Assembly (NCBI GenBank): GCA_017552325.1
Contig: JAFZQE010000051.1
Location: 1-64,000, forward strand
From: Oscillospiraceae bacterium
GTDB taxonomy: Bacteria > Bacillota > Clostridia > Oscillospirales > Oscillospiraceae
DNA length: 64,000 nucleotides
Direction of reading: 5' to 3'
A model generated the notes under the pieces. It saw only the letters and a program-made list of their open reading frames with translations. It searched no databases and had not been told where the DNA came from. A program made the translations under genes and the position numbers. How positions within the stretch are numbered: position 1 is the stretch's first letter; each line of letters starts with the position of its first letter. This document shows, one piece after another, positions 8,769-17,150 of this stretch.

Positions 8769-9691
8769 GCAAGAAAATCCTGGTGATCTGCGGGCCGACC
8801 GCCACGGGCAAGACCCTGCTCGGCATCGAGCTGGCGCTCTCGCTCGGCGGCGAGATCGTCTCGGCGGACTCGATGCAGATCTACCGCCGCATGGACATCG
8901 GCACCGCCAAGGCCACGCCTGAGGAGCGCGCCGCCGTGCCGCACCACATGCTCGACGTGGCCGAGCCGCAGGAGAACTGGTCGGTCGCGCGCTACGTCGA
9001 AGAGGCCGCGCGCTGCTGCGACGACATTCTCGCGCGCGGGAAGCTGCCGATCCTCGTCGGCGGCACCGGGCTCTACATCGACTCGCTGATCGCCGGGCGC
9101 GATTTTGCCGAAAACGACGGCGACGCGGGCCTGCGCGAGAAGCTGAACGCGGACTGGGACCGCCTCGGCGGCGGGGCGATGCACGAAAGGCTGCGCGCCG
9201 TCGATCCCGAGCGGGCGGAAAAACTCGCCGTGACCGACCGGCGGCGCATCGTGCGCGCGCTGGAGGTCTGGGAGCTGACCGGAAAGACCATCACCGAACA
9301 CGACGAGGAGACCCGCCGCCTCCCGCCGCGCTATGAGGCGAAGCGCGTCGTGCTGACTTACGCCGACCGCGCCGCGCTCTACGCGCGCATCGACCGCCGC
9401 GTCGACGCGATGGCGGATCAGGGGCTCTTTGAGGAGGTCGCGGGCCTGCTGGCCGACGGCGTGCCGGCCGACTGCACGGCGATGCAGGCCATCGGCTACA
9501 AGGAGGCCGCCCAGGCGCTGCGCGGTGAGATCAGCCGTGCGGAAGCTCTGGAGCAGATCAAGATGGCCAGCCGCCGCTACGCCAAGCGCCAGCTGACCTG
9601 GTTCCGCCGCGCGCCCGACGCGCTCTGGATCGAGTGGACGGGCGAGCCGGACTTTTCCGCCGCGGCGGGAAAAATAGTGCTTAGTATGTAG
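8765..9691 (+). CDS. miaA: tRNA dimethylallyltransferase MiaA
   Basis: 308 residues. Transfers a dimethylallyl group to A37 of tRNAs reading U-starting codons, giving the MiaB substrate. Seen: P-loop GPTATGKT near the start, SADSMQIYRRMDIGTAK, PHHMLDV, GGTGLYI and the C-terminal IGYKE and RRYAKRQLTWFRR. The ATG overlaps the mutL TGA. The last residues and the stop codon lie in a TAGTGCT-family heptamer tract, so the C-terminal IVLSM tail is probably repeat-derived. hfq follows, an order (mutL-miaA-hfq) common in Firmicutes. Confidence 0.97.
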   Translation: MSKKILVICGPTATGKTLLGIELALSLGGEIVSADSMQIYRRMDIGTAKATPEERAAVPHHMLDVAEPQENWSVARYVEEAARCCDDILARGKLPILVGGTGLYIDSLIAGRDFAENDGDAGLREKLNADWDRLGGGAMHERLRAVDPERAEKLAVTDRRRIVRALEVWELTGKTITEHDEETRRLPPRYEAKRVVLTYADRAALYARIDRRVDAMADQGLFEEVAGLLADGVPADCTAMQAIGYKEAAQALRGEISRAEALEQIKMASRRYAKRQLTWFRRAPDALWIEWTGEPDFSAAAGKIVLSM

Positions 9692-9705
9692 TGCTCAGTG
9701 CTTAG
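9675..9705 (+). repeat. Heptamer tract, TAGTGCT family (miaA end)
   Basis: Exact 7-bp phase: TAGTGCT, TAGTATG, TAGTGCT, CAGTGCT, TAG. The miaA stop TAG is the first three bases of the third unit. Confidence 0.85.
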
Positions 9706-9816
9706 AGGACGGAAAAAGAATCCCGATTCCGGTTTCGACCGAAAGCGCAGCCTGCTTCGGCGTATGATGGCGGTGACTGCCTCAGGCAGATCGCCACATA
9801 CGAAGGAGCAGAAAAC

Positions 9817-10044
9817 ATGCAGAAAGTACAGAATCTCCAGGACCTTTTTCTCAACCAGGCGCGGCGCGAGCGCTCGCAGATCACGATGTTCCTGATGAAC
9901 GGCTTCCAGCTGCACGGCATCGTGCGCGGCTTCGACAACTTCACCGTCGTGCTCGAGAGCGACGGGAAGCAGCAGCTGATCTACAAGCACGCGATCTCCA
10001 CCGTGGTGCCGCCGAAGGCGGTGCCTCTGGAAGCAGAGGAATAA
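9817..10044 (+). CDS. hfq: RNA chaperone Hfq
   Basis: 75 residues, normal bacterial length. Hexameric Sm-like protein that binds small RNAs and mRNAs. The Sm1 region runs through [28 protein letters not shown] and the Sm2 motif reads YKHAIST, close to the consensus YKHAIS. A strong site AAGGAG precedes the ATG. It follows miaA after 125 bases that include a repeat tract and a small CTGCCTCAGGCAG hairpin. A strong hairpin separates it from yggS. Confidence 0.97.
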   Translation: MQKVQNLQDLFLNQARRERSQITMFLMNGFQLHGIVRGFDNFTVVLESDGKQQLIYKHAISTVVPPKAVPLEAEE

Positions 10045-10052
10045 GCAAACAG

Positions 10053-10087
10053 CGCCGCCGGCCGCGCATGAGAAACGGCCGGCGGCG
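10053..10087 (+). promoter_or_regulatory. 12-bp GC hairpin between hfq and yggS
   Basis: CGCCGCCGGCCG (10053-10064) pairs perfectly with 10076-10087 across an 11-base loop. There is no T tract, so it is more likely an RNA-stability or processing hairpin than a full terminator. Confidence 0.5.
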
Positions 10088-10107
10088 GAAAGAAAGAAGG
10101 ACAGAAG

Positions 10108-10815
10108 ATGTCGATCGCAGACAATGTGGCAAGGATCCGGGCGGAGATCGAAGCTGCCGCCCGCGCTGCCGGACGGGACCCGGCGGAGATCACGCTGGTG
10201 GCCGCCAGTAAGATGAACGGCGCGGAGCGCGTGCGCGAGGCGATCGCGGCGGGCGTCGCGGTCTGCGGCGAGAACCGCGTGCAGGAGATGCTCGAAAAGC
10301 AGGCGCAGGGCGCCTACGAGGGCGCGGCGCTGCACTTCATCGGCCACCTGCAGAAGAACAAGGTCAAGCAGGTCGTGGGCCTCGCCTCGCTGATCCACGG
10401 CGCGGACAGCCTCGCGCTGCTGGAGGTCATCGAGCGCTGCGCCGAGAAGCGCGGACTGACGCAGGACGTCCTGCTGGAGGTCAACATCGGCGCCGAGGCC
10501 AGCAAATCCGGCTTTGCGCCGGAGGAGATCCCGTCTGCGCTCGCCGCCGCGGCCGCATTTTCCCACATTCGCGTGCGCGGATTGATGTGCATCCCGCCGG
10601 CAGGGCTCGGCGAGGAAGAGAATCGACTTAATTTTACAAAAATGAACAAGCTTTTTGTTGACAATGGCGGAAAAAAATACGATAATATATCTATGGACTT
10701 TTTGTCCATGGGCATGAGCGCCGATTTTGCCTGCGCGATTGCCTGCGGTTCCAATATGGTGCGCGTCGGCTCGGCGATCTTCGGCCCCCGCCCGTACCAA
10801 ATCCCAGAAACATAA
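10108..10815 (+). CDS. yggS: PLP homeostasis protein YggS/YlmE (PLPBP)
   Basis: 235 residues, family length. Binds pyridoxal 5'-phosphate in a TIM-barrel fold resembling the alanine racemase N domain; its role is cofactor balance rather than catalysis. The PLP lysine is K35 in LVAASKM. Other family blocks are GENRVQEM, HFIGHLQKNKVK, DFLSMGMSADFACAI and VRVGSAIFGPR. It opens the division cluster yggS-sepF-divIVA, the usual Firmicutes ylm order. A short AT-rich island at 10615-10700 inside the gene differs from the GC-rich surroundings. Confidence 0.95.
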   Translation: MSIADNVARIRAEIEAAARAAGRDPAEITLVAASKMNGAERVREAIAAGVAVCGENRVQEMLEKQAQGAYEGAALHFIGHLQKNKVKQVVGLASLIHGADSLALLEVIERCAEKRGLTQDVLLEVNIGAEASKSGFAPEEIPSALAAAAAFSHIRVRGLMCIPPAGLGEEENRLNFTKMNKLFVDNGGKKYDNISMDFLSMGMSADFACAIACGSNMVRVGSAIFGPRPYQIPET

Positions 10816-10828
10816 CGGAGGAAACCCC

Positions 10829-11410
10829 ATGGGCTTCATGGACGAACTCAGAAAACTGACCCAGCCGTACGACGACGAAGACGACTTTTTCGAAGGGGCT
10901 GACACGAGCCGCAAGAACGAGCCGGTCGTGACGCCTGCCCAGATGGCCTTTGAAGACACCTTTGCTGCCGAGACGGACGAAGAGCCCGAACCGGCCAGGC
11001 AGCCGGAGGCGCCGCAACCGCGCCGCAGCGGCTTTTTCGAGAGCTTCGGCCTCGGGAAGAAGGAAGGCGCCGCCCAGCCCGCCAAAAAGGCCGCCCCGCG
11101 CCCGCTGCGCGAGCGGACCGTGCATTTCGGCGGCAGCGACACGCAGGTCATCCTCTTCAACCCCAAGAGCTTCGAGGAGGCCGGCGAGCTGGTCGGATAC
11201 CTGCAGATGGGCCGCTCCCTGGTGATGACGCTGGAGGGACAGCCGACCGAGCGGGCCCGCCGCCTGCTGGACTTCATTTCCGGCATCACCTTCGCCCTCG
11301 ACGGGAAGGTCACCCCGGTCGCCGGAAAGACCTATTTCATCACCCCGCAGAATGTGGATCTTGTCGCGCCCCAGGGCGAGCAGCCCGAGAGCGACGGCCA
11401 GTTCTTTTGA
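10829..11410 (+). CDS. sepF: Cell division protein SepF
   Basis: 193 residues. SepF binds FtsZ and the membrane at the division septum. An N-terminal amphipathic stretch (MGFMDELRKLTQ) fits the membrane anchor. An acidic, low-complexity linker follows (to about residue 90), then the SepF core (VILFNPKSFEEAGELVGYL, LLDFISGITFALDGKV, YFITPQNVDL). The start was placed at 10829 because GGAGGAAA lies 8 bases upstream. It sits 13 bases after yggS. Confidence 0.95.
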   Translation: MGFMDELRKLTQPYDDEDDFFEGADTSRKNEPVVTPAQMAFEDTFAAETDEEPEPARQPEAPQPRRSGFFESFGLGKKEGAAQPAKKAAPRPLRERTVHFGGSDTQVILFNPKSFEEAGELVGYLQMGRSLVMTLEGQPTERARRLLDFISGITFALDGKVTPVAGKTYFITPQNVDLVAPQGEQPESDGQFF

Positions 11411-11456
11411 AAAACCAAGCACAGAGACAGAGATTAATTGAAAGGTGGATAAAGAC

Positions 11457-12089
11457 ATGATTACCGCTCAGGATATCCGCGAAAAGACCTTTACGACCGC
11501 CCGCAGAGACGGCTACGACATGGACGTTGTGGACGCCTTCCTGGATGAGCTTGCCAACGAGACCGAGGCCTCCCAGAAGGAGAACGCTGTGCTGAAAAGC
11601 AAGATGAAGGTCCTGGTCGACAAGATCGAGGAATACCGCGCCAACGAGGAAGCTGCGCAGCGCGCTCTGCTCTCTGCCCAGAAGCTGGCCATCCAGATCG
11701 AGAGCGACGCCCGCGCCCGCGCCGCCGGCATCATTGCCGACGCCGAGAAGCAGGCGCAGGCCAAGATCGGCTCCATCGCCCAGGCCACGAAGGACGAAGA
11801 GGCCCGTCTGGCCGCCGCGAAGGCCGCCACTGCCCGCTACGTCGAGTCTGCGAAGGAGGCCTTCGGCCGTCAGCTCCAGTCCCTGGAGAACGTGAGCCGC
11901 GGCTTCCTGCCCGAGGAGCCCGCCGCCGTCGAGGAGCCCAAGCCCGCCGTGGAAGAGACCGTCCGCAGCATCGAGGACAGCGTGTCCCGTCTCCGCAGCG
12001 ACAGCGACGTGAAGATGGAGCTGGATCTGGACTTCGGCGCCGACAAGGAGAGCCAGCCCTTCGACAGCACCCAGACCTTCAACCTCTAA
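11457..12089 (+). CDS. divIVA: DivIVA-domain protein
   Basis: 210 residues. Coiled-coil polar/septal scaffold protein. The N-terminal lipid-binding domain reads ITAQDIREKTFTTARRDGYDMDVVDAFLDEL (family KxFxxxxRGYDxxxVDxFL pattern). It is followed by a heptad-rich helix to about residue 140 and an acidic tail. The ATG at 11457 has AAAGGTGG 8 bases upstream; a GTG at 11445 is part of that site. Directly after sepF. ylmG and ylmH, often found between these genes, are absent. Confidence 0.93.
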   Translation: MITAQDIREKTFTTARRDGYDMDVVDAFLDELANETEASQKENAVLKSKMKVLVDKIEEYRANEEAAQRALLSAQKLAIQIESDARARAAGIIADAEKQAQAKIGSIAQATKDEEARLAAAKAATARYVESAKEAFGRQLQSLENVSRGFLPEEPAAVEEPKPAVEETVRSIEDSVSRLRSDSDVKMELDLDFGADKESQPFDSTQTFNL

Positions 12090-12109
12090 GGCGCAAAACT
12101 CGCATTTCT

Positions 12110-12137
12110 CGGGGCGGGCGCGAAGGCGTGCGCCCCG
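12110..12137 (+). terminator. Weak hairpin between divIVA and ileS
   Basis: 12-bp stem with one mismatch (CGGGGCGGGCGC/GCGTGCGCCCCG, GAAG loop) followed by TTCCAATATTT. The poor T tract suggests partial termination or attenuation. Confidence 0.4.
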
Positions 12138-12185
12138 TTCCAATATTTCCGGGAGAATCCGATACAATTCAGGAGTAAGACAAAC

Positions 12186-14993
12186 ATGGCCAAAGATTAC
12201 AATGCTACGCTGAACCTGCCGAAGACCGAGTTTCCGATGCGCGCGGGCCTGCCCAAGCGCGAGCCGGACATGCTCAAGGCCTGGCTGGAGCAGGACATCT
12301 ATCATGAGCTGCTGAAGAAAAACGAGGGAAAGCCCCGCTTTTCCCTGCATGACGGCCCTCCCTTCTCCAACGGCAACATCCACATGGGGCACGCACTGAA
12401 CAAGGCCGTCAAGGACTTCATCGTGCGCTCCTACGCGATGCGGGGCTACTGGACGCCCTATATCCCCGGCTGGGACAACCACGGCATGCCCATTGAGAGC
12501 GCCATCATCAAGGAGCAGAAGCTCAACCACAAGGCCATGAGCGTCTCCGATTTCCGCACGGCCTGCCACGACTACGCCGAGAAGTACGTGCAGAAGCAGA
12601 AGGAAGGCTTCATGCGCCTGGGCGTCATCGGCGACTGGGATCACCCCTACCGCACGATGGACAAGGGCTTCGAGGCCGAGGAAGTGCGCGTGTTCGGCAA
12701 GATGTACCAGGGTGGGCACATCTACAAGGGCTTCAAGCCCGTGTACTGGTGCCCGAAGGACGAGACCGCCCTGGCCGAGGCGGAGATCGAGTATCAGGAC
12801 GACCCCTGCACCACGGTCTACGTCAAGTTCCCGATGGAGGACGATCAGGGCAGGCTGAGCCACCTGGATCTGTCGAAGTTCTCCTTCCTCATCTGGACCA
12901 CCACGATCTGGACCCTGCCCGGCAACCTCGCCGTCGCGCTCAACCCCGACATGGAATACGCCGTGCTGCGCACGGAGAGCGGCGAGCTCTTCGTCACTGC
13001 CCTCGCACTGAGCGAGAAGGTCATGAAGCTCGGCGGCTATGAGAGCTACGAAGTGGTCGAGACCCATCCCGGCAGCTTCTTTGAAAACATGCTCGCGCGG
13101 CATCCCTTCCTGCCCAAGACCTCGCGCCTGGTGCTGGCCGATTATATCACGATGGACAGCGGCACCGGCCTTGTCCACACGGCGCCCGGCTTCGGCAAGG
13201 AGGACTTTGAGACCTGCCAGCGCTACGGCATCGAGATGGTCGTCCCGGTGGACGATCAGGGCCGCCACACCGACTACGCCGGCAAGTACGCCGGCCTGAA
13301 GACCGAGGAATCCAACCCGGTCATCCTGGCCGACATGAAGGAGAGCGGCGCGCTCTTCGCCTGCGAAGAGGTCCTGCACAGCTATCCGCACTGCTGGCGC
13401 TGCAAGAGCCCGGTCATCTTCCGCGCCACCCCGCAGTGGTTCTGCTCGATCGACTCCTTCAAGGAGGAGGCGATCCGCGCCTGCGAGGAGGTCAAGTGGA
13501 TCCCCGCCTGGGGCAAGGAGCGCATGGCCGCGATGATCCGCGAGCGCAGCGACTGGTGCATTTCCCGCCAGCGCCGCTGGGGTCTGCCGATCCCGGTGTT
13601 CTACTGCGAGGACTGCGGAAAGCCGATCTGCACCGAAGAGAGCATCGAAGCCGTCGCCTCCGTCTTCGAGCGCGAGGGCAGCAACGCCTGGTTCGAGCGC
13701 GAGGCCGAAGAGCTGCTGCCGGAGGGCTTCGTCTGCCCGCACTGCGGCTGCCGGCGCTTTACAAAGGAGACCGACACCCTCGACGGCTGGTTCGACTCCG
13801 GCTCCACCCACTACGCCGCCATGAAGCGCGACCAGGGCTTCTGGCCCTCCGACATGTACATGGAGGGCGGCGACCAGTACCGCGGCTGGTTCCAGTCCTC
13901 GCTGCTGACGGCCGTCGGCGCGATGGGCCAGGGCGCGCCCTACCGCGAATGCCTGACCCACGGCTGGACCGTGGACGGCGAGGGCAGGGCCATGCACAAG
14001 TCCCTCGGCAACGGCGTGGACCCGGCGGACATCATCCGCGAGTTCGGCGCCGACATGATCCGCCTCTGGGCGGGCTCGGCCGACTACCACGTGGACGTGC
14101 GCTGCTCGAAGGAGATCTTCAGGCAGCTCAGCCAGAACTACCTCAAGTTCCGCAACACCGCCCGCTACTGCCTCGGCAACCTCGACGGCTTCGACGCCGA
14201 CGCGCCGGTCGCCCCGGAGGAGATGCTCGAGCTGGACCGCTGGGCCGTCACGAAGCTCAACGCGCTGATCAAAAAAGTCGCGGAGGCCTATGACAATTAC
14301 GAGTTCCATGTGGTCTCTCACGCGATCAATGACTTCTGCGTCGTAGAACTTTCCAGTTTTTATCTTGACATTATCAAGGATCGGTTATATTGTGAAGAGA
14401 GGAATTCTCTCAAGCGCCGCAGCGCGCAGACCGCGCTGTGGATGATCCTCGACAGCATGACGAAGATGTTCGCGCCGATCCTGGCCTTCACCTGCGACGA
14501 GATCTGGCAGGCCATGCCCCACCGGGCGGCGGACGACGCGCGCAACGTCGTGCTGAACGTGATGAACGCCCCCTTCGAGGCCTATGCCCTCAGCGAGGAG
14601 GACGACCGCCGCTGGGACCGTCTGATCGCCCTGCGCGGCGACGTCAACGGCGTGCTGGAGGCGGCCCGCGCCGCCAAGCGCATCGGCAAGCCGCTCGAGG
14701 CCGCCGTGACCCTGCGCGCGAAGACGGAGAGCGCCCGCGAGGAGCTGCGCGCCGTCGAGAGCATGAACCTGGCGGAGCTGTTCATCGTCTCCAAGTGCCT
14801 CGTCGCCCCCGAAGGGGAGGACGGGCCCGATGCCGTTGCCGGCGAGGGCGCGAACGTCCCCGGCCTGCGCATCGCCGTGACGGAGGCGCCGGGCCTCAAG
14901 TGCCCGCGCTGCTGGATGCACTCGGAGCAGGCCGATCCCGAGACCGGGCTCTGCCCGCGCTGCGCCGCGGTCGTCGCCGCGTCGGAGGGCTGA
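12186..14993 (+). CDS. ileS: Isoleucyl-tRNA synthetase
   Basis: 935 residues. Charges tRNA-Ile; the CP1 insert edits valine. The HIGH motif is H66-M-G-H69 in NGNIHMGHALNK. The KMSKS position reads M603-H-K-S-L in EGRAMHKSLGN, a His variant of the usual KMSKS. CP1 editing-domain blocks (LIWTTTIWTLPGN, GTGLVHTAPGFG) are intact. The end carries a zinc ribbon of two CxxC pairs (CPRCW and CPRCA). Upstream there is no T-box leader (no AGGGTGG-type motif in the 96-base gap). lspA follows, as is common. Confidence 0.97.
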   Translation: MAKDYNATLNLPKTEFPMRAGLPKREPDMLKAWLEQDIYHELLKKNEGKPRFSLHDGPPFSNGNIHMGHALNKAVKDFIVRSYAMRGYWTPYIPGWDNHGMPIESAIIKEQKLNHKAMSVSDFRTACHDYAEKYVQKQKEGFMRLGVIGDWDHPYRTMDKGFEAEEVRVFGKMYQGGHIYKGFKPVYWCPKDETALAEAEIEYQDDPCTTVYVKFPMEDDQGRLSHLDLSKFSFLIWTTTIWTLPGNLAVALNPDMEYAVLRTESGELFVTALALSEKVMKLGGYESYEVVETHPGSFFENMLARHPFLPKTSRLVLADYITMDSGTGLVHTAPGFGKEDFETCQRYGIEMVVPVDDQGRHTDYAGKYAGLKTEESNPVILADMKESGALFACEEVLHSYPHCWRCKSPVIFRATPQWFCSIDSFKEEAIRACEEVKWIPAWGKERMAAMIRERSDWCISRQRRWGLPIPVFYCEDCGKPICTEESIEAVASVFEREGSNAWFEREAEELLPEGFVCPHCGCRRFTKETDTLDGWFDSGSTHYAAMKRDQGFWPSDMYMEGGDQYRGWFQSSLLTAVGAMGQGAPYRECLTHGWTVDGEGRAMHKSLGNGVDPADIIREFGADMIRLWAGSADYHVDVRCSKEIFRQLSQNYLKFRNTARYCLGNLDGFDADAPVAPEEMLELDRWAVTKLNALIKKVAEAYDNYEFHVVSHAINDFCVVELSSFYLDIIKDRLYCEERNSLKRRSAQTALWMILDSMTKMFAPILAFTCDEIWQAMPHRAADDARNVVLNVMNAPFEAYALSEEDDRRWDRLIALRGDVNGVLEAARAAKRIGKPLEAAVTLRAKTESAREELRAVESMNLAELFIVSKCLVAPEGEDGPDAVAGEGANVPGLRIAVTEAPGLKCPRCWMHSEQADPETGLCPRCAAVVAASEG

Positions 14994-15059
14994 AGCGCCC
15001 CCGAGAGACCCCGCATTTACCCGAACCCGTGAAGAAATCCGCGACAGGAGGAAAAAGAT

Positions 15060-16016
15060 ATGCTGTATGCCATTGTTGCCCTGCTGGTGATCGTTCTCGA
15101 CCAGTGGACCAAGCTCTGGATCTTCACCAACGTCGGCGAGCACGACACGAGGGTGCTGTTCGACGGCTTTGTCAGCCTCGCCAATGTGAAGAATGAAGGC
15201 GGCGCCTTCAGCTTCCTTGCCGACATGAACGTGACCGTGGTCTTCATCGCCGCGGCAGGCGTCGTCGCGCTGCTGACGATCATTCTGCTGGCCACCAACC
15301 TGGTCAAGGGCGGCCTGGGCCGCTGGAGCCTGGTGTTCATCGCCGCCGGCGGTCTGTCCAACGCCATCGACCGTCTGCTCAACGACGGCGCCGTGCTGGA
15401 CATGATCAAGCTGGACTTTTTGGCGAAGCGCGGGATCAACTTCCCCTACTTCAACGTGGCGGATATCTTCATTACCGTCTTCAGCTTCCTGCTGATCCTG
15501 TACATCCTGTTCGGCGGCCGGAGAAAGGCTGCCGTCGAGGAAGACGAGGAAGAAGAGGAAGAGGATGAGGCGCCCGAGGAGGAGCTCCCGGACGACGAGG
15601 AGGAGGACCAGCCCCGCCGCAAGAGCCGCAGGGAGCGCCGGAAGGAGGCCGAACCCGAGGCGGAGCCCGAGGAGGAGCAGCCCAGAAAGAAGAACCGTCA
15701 GAGCTACGAGGAGGACTACGAGCGCTACAAGGCCCGCAAGTCCCAGGAGCAGCCCGCCGAGGCGCCCGCCGCGCCGAAGGTAGATCCCGAGGATCCCTTC
15801 GCCGAGTGGGAGCGCGCCAACCAGAAGCAGGTTGAGGCGGCGTCTGCCCCCGCCCCGGCGCCTGCGCCCGCTCCCGTTGAGGAAGCCCCCGCGCCCGCGC
15901 CTGCCCCCGTTGAGGAAGCGCCCCGGCCCAGAAAAGCGGCGCCGCGGCCCGCTCCGGAGCCGGCTCCCGCGCCCGAGGAATTCAGCCTGGACGACATTCT
16001 GGCTGAGTTCAAATAA
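15060..16016 (+). CDS. lspA: Lipoprotein signal peptidase LspA with long acidic/proline-rich C-terminal tail
   Basis: 318 residues, about twice the usual ~160. Residues 1-155 are a complete signal peptidase II with four membrane segments: DQWTK (14-18), KNEGGAFSF, catalytic D104 in LSNAIDRL and D135 in FNVADIFI. It cleaves prolipoproteins, and several lipoproteins are encoded in this window. Residues ~156-318 are a soluble tail: Glu/Asp-rich, then Arg/Lys blocks, then repeated Ala-Pro stretches, ending EEFSLDDILAEFK. The tail is continuous with the core without frameshift. Its role is unknown; it should face the cytoplasm if the usual topology holds. The next gene starts 4 bases after its stop. 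Confidence 0.93.
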   Translation: MLYAIVALLVIVLDQWTKLWIFTNVGEHDTRVLFDGFVSLANVKNEGGAFSFLADMNVTVVFIAAAGVVALLTIILLATNLVKGGLGRWSLVFIAAGGLSNAIDRLLNDGAVLDMIKLDFLAKRGINFPYFNVADIFITVFSFLLILYILFGGRRKAAVEEDEEEEEEDEAPEEELPDDEEEDQPRRKSRRERRKEAEPEAEPEEEQPRKKNRQSYEEDYERYKARKSQEQPAEAPAAPKVDPEDPFAEWERANQKQVEAASAPAPAPAPAPVEEAPAPAPAPVEEAPRPRKAAPRPAPEPAPAPEEFSLDDILAEFK

Positions 16017-16019
16017 GGC

Positions 16020-16940
16020 ATGGACGAACCCTATACGATATACGCAGAGGAGAGCGGCGACCGGGTCGACGCTCTCCTCGCGCGCCATCTGGAGGATTTC
16101 AGCCGCAGCGCCGTGCAGCGGCTGATCGAGGAGGGCCGCGTGCGCTGCGGCGGCCGCCCGGTGAAGAAGAACGAGCGCGCTTCGGCCGGGGACTGCTATG
16201 AGATCCTGCTGCCGGAGCTCGCGGAGATCCCTCTGGTGCCGCAGGATATCCCGCTGGACGTCGTGTACGAGGACGGCGACCTGATCGTCGTCAACAAGCC
16301 GCGCGGCCTCGTCGTGCACCCCGCGCCGGGCCATCCGGACGGGACGCTGGTCAACGCCCTGCTCTGGCACTGCGGCGACTCGCTCTCCGGCGTCGGCGGC
16401 GAGAAGCGCCCCGGCATCGTCCACCGCATCGACAAGGACACCTCCGGCCTGCTGGTCGTCGCGAAAAACGACGCGGCGCACCGCGGCCTGGCGGCGCAGC
16501 TGGCCGACCACAGCCTCTGCCGCGAGTACGAGGCGATCGTGCGCGGCACGCTGAGGGAGGACGCCGGGACCGTGGACGCGCCGATCGGCCGCCATCCGGT
16601 CGACCGCAAGCGCATGGCCGTCAACCGAAAAAACGGCCGGGAGGCCGTGACGCACTGGGAGGTGCTGGCGCGCTACCGGGGCTACACGCAGATCCGCTGC
16701 CGCCTCGAGACCGGCCGCACGCATCAGATCCGCGTCCACATGGCCAGCCTCGGCCATCCGCTGCTGGGCGACGGGCTCTACGGCGCGCCCTGCCCGGACA
16801 AGGGCCTGGAGGGCCAGTGCCTGCACGCGCGGCGTCTGCGCTTCCGGCACCCGGCCGACGGGCGGCTCGTCGAGCTGGAAACGCCGCTGCCGGACTATTT
16901 TGAAGAGGTTTTGAGGAAACTCGGGAAACAGGAGGATTAA
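16020..16940 (+). CDS. RluA/RluD-family 23S rRNA pseudouridine synthase
   Basis: 306 residues. An N-terminal S4 RNA-binding domain (~residues 13-60) is followed by the RluA catalytic domain with HRIDKDTSG (catalytic D138). ETGRTHQIRVHMASLGHPLLGD is the family motif III. Likely target is the large-subunit rRNA (RluD/YlyB class), but the exact uridine is not readable. It sits in the standard lspA-rluD order. Confidence 0.93.
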   Translation: MDEPYTIYAEESGDRVDALLARHLEDFSRSAVQRLIEEGRVRCGGRPVKKNERASAGDCYEILLPELAEIPLVPQDIPLDVVYEDGDLIVVNKPRGLVVHPAPGHPDGTLVNALLWHCGDSLSGVGGEKRPGIVHRIDKDTSGLLVVAKNDAAHRGLAAQLADHSLCREYEAIVRGTLREDAGTVDAPIGRHPVDRKRMAVNRKNGREAVTHWEVLARYRGYTQIRCRLETGRTHQIRVHMASLGHPLLGDGLYGAPCPDKGLEGQCLHARRLRFRHPADGRLVELETPLPDYFEEVLRKLGKQED

Positions 16941-16941
16941 C

Positions 16942-17142
16942 ATGAAAAAAGGAAGTCTGATCGGTATGATCGTCGGCGCGGTGATCGTGATCGCCGTGCT
17001 CGTGCTGGCCGTCAAGCTGCTCTCCGGCGCTTTCGCGCTCCTTCACGGCGCGATGGACACGGTGCTCGGCATCGTGCTGATCGCGGCGCTGGTCGCCATC
17101 GTGATCTGGATGTTCCGCTACGCGTCGAAGAAGCGGAAATAA
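16942..17142 (+). CDS. Small two-helix membrane protein, unknown function
   Basis: 66 residues. Two hydrophobic segments (about 7-30 and 40-58) with Lys at both ends (MKKGS and KKRK), a simple hairpin membrane protein. GGAGG lies 7-8 bases before the ATG, and the gene starts 1 base after the RluA-type gene stop, so it is translated with that operon. No family recognised. Confidence 0.7.
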   Translation: MKKGSLIGMIVGAVIVIAVLVLAVKLLSGAFALLHGAMDTVLGIVLIAALVAIVIWMFRYASKKRK

Positions 17143-17150
17143 GAAGCGGC

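Noticed and set aside
10615..10700. AT-rich island inside yggS as a frameshift or insertion
   Set aside because: The frame continues through family motifs (SMGMSADFACAI) directly after the island, so the gene is intact.
12090..12185. T-box leader for ileS
   Set aside because: The gap is under 100 bases and lacks the T-box core (AGGGTGGNACC) and specifier stem; only a GC hairpin is present.
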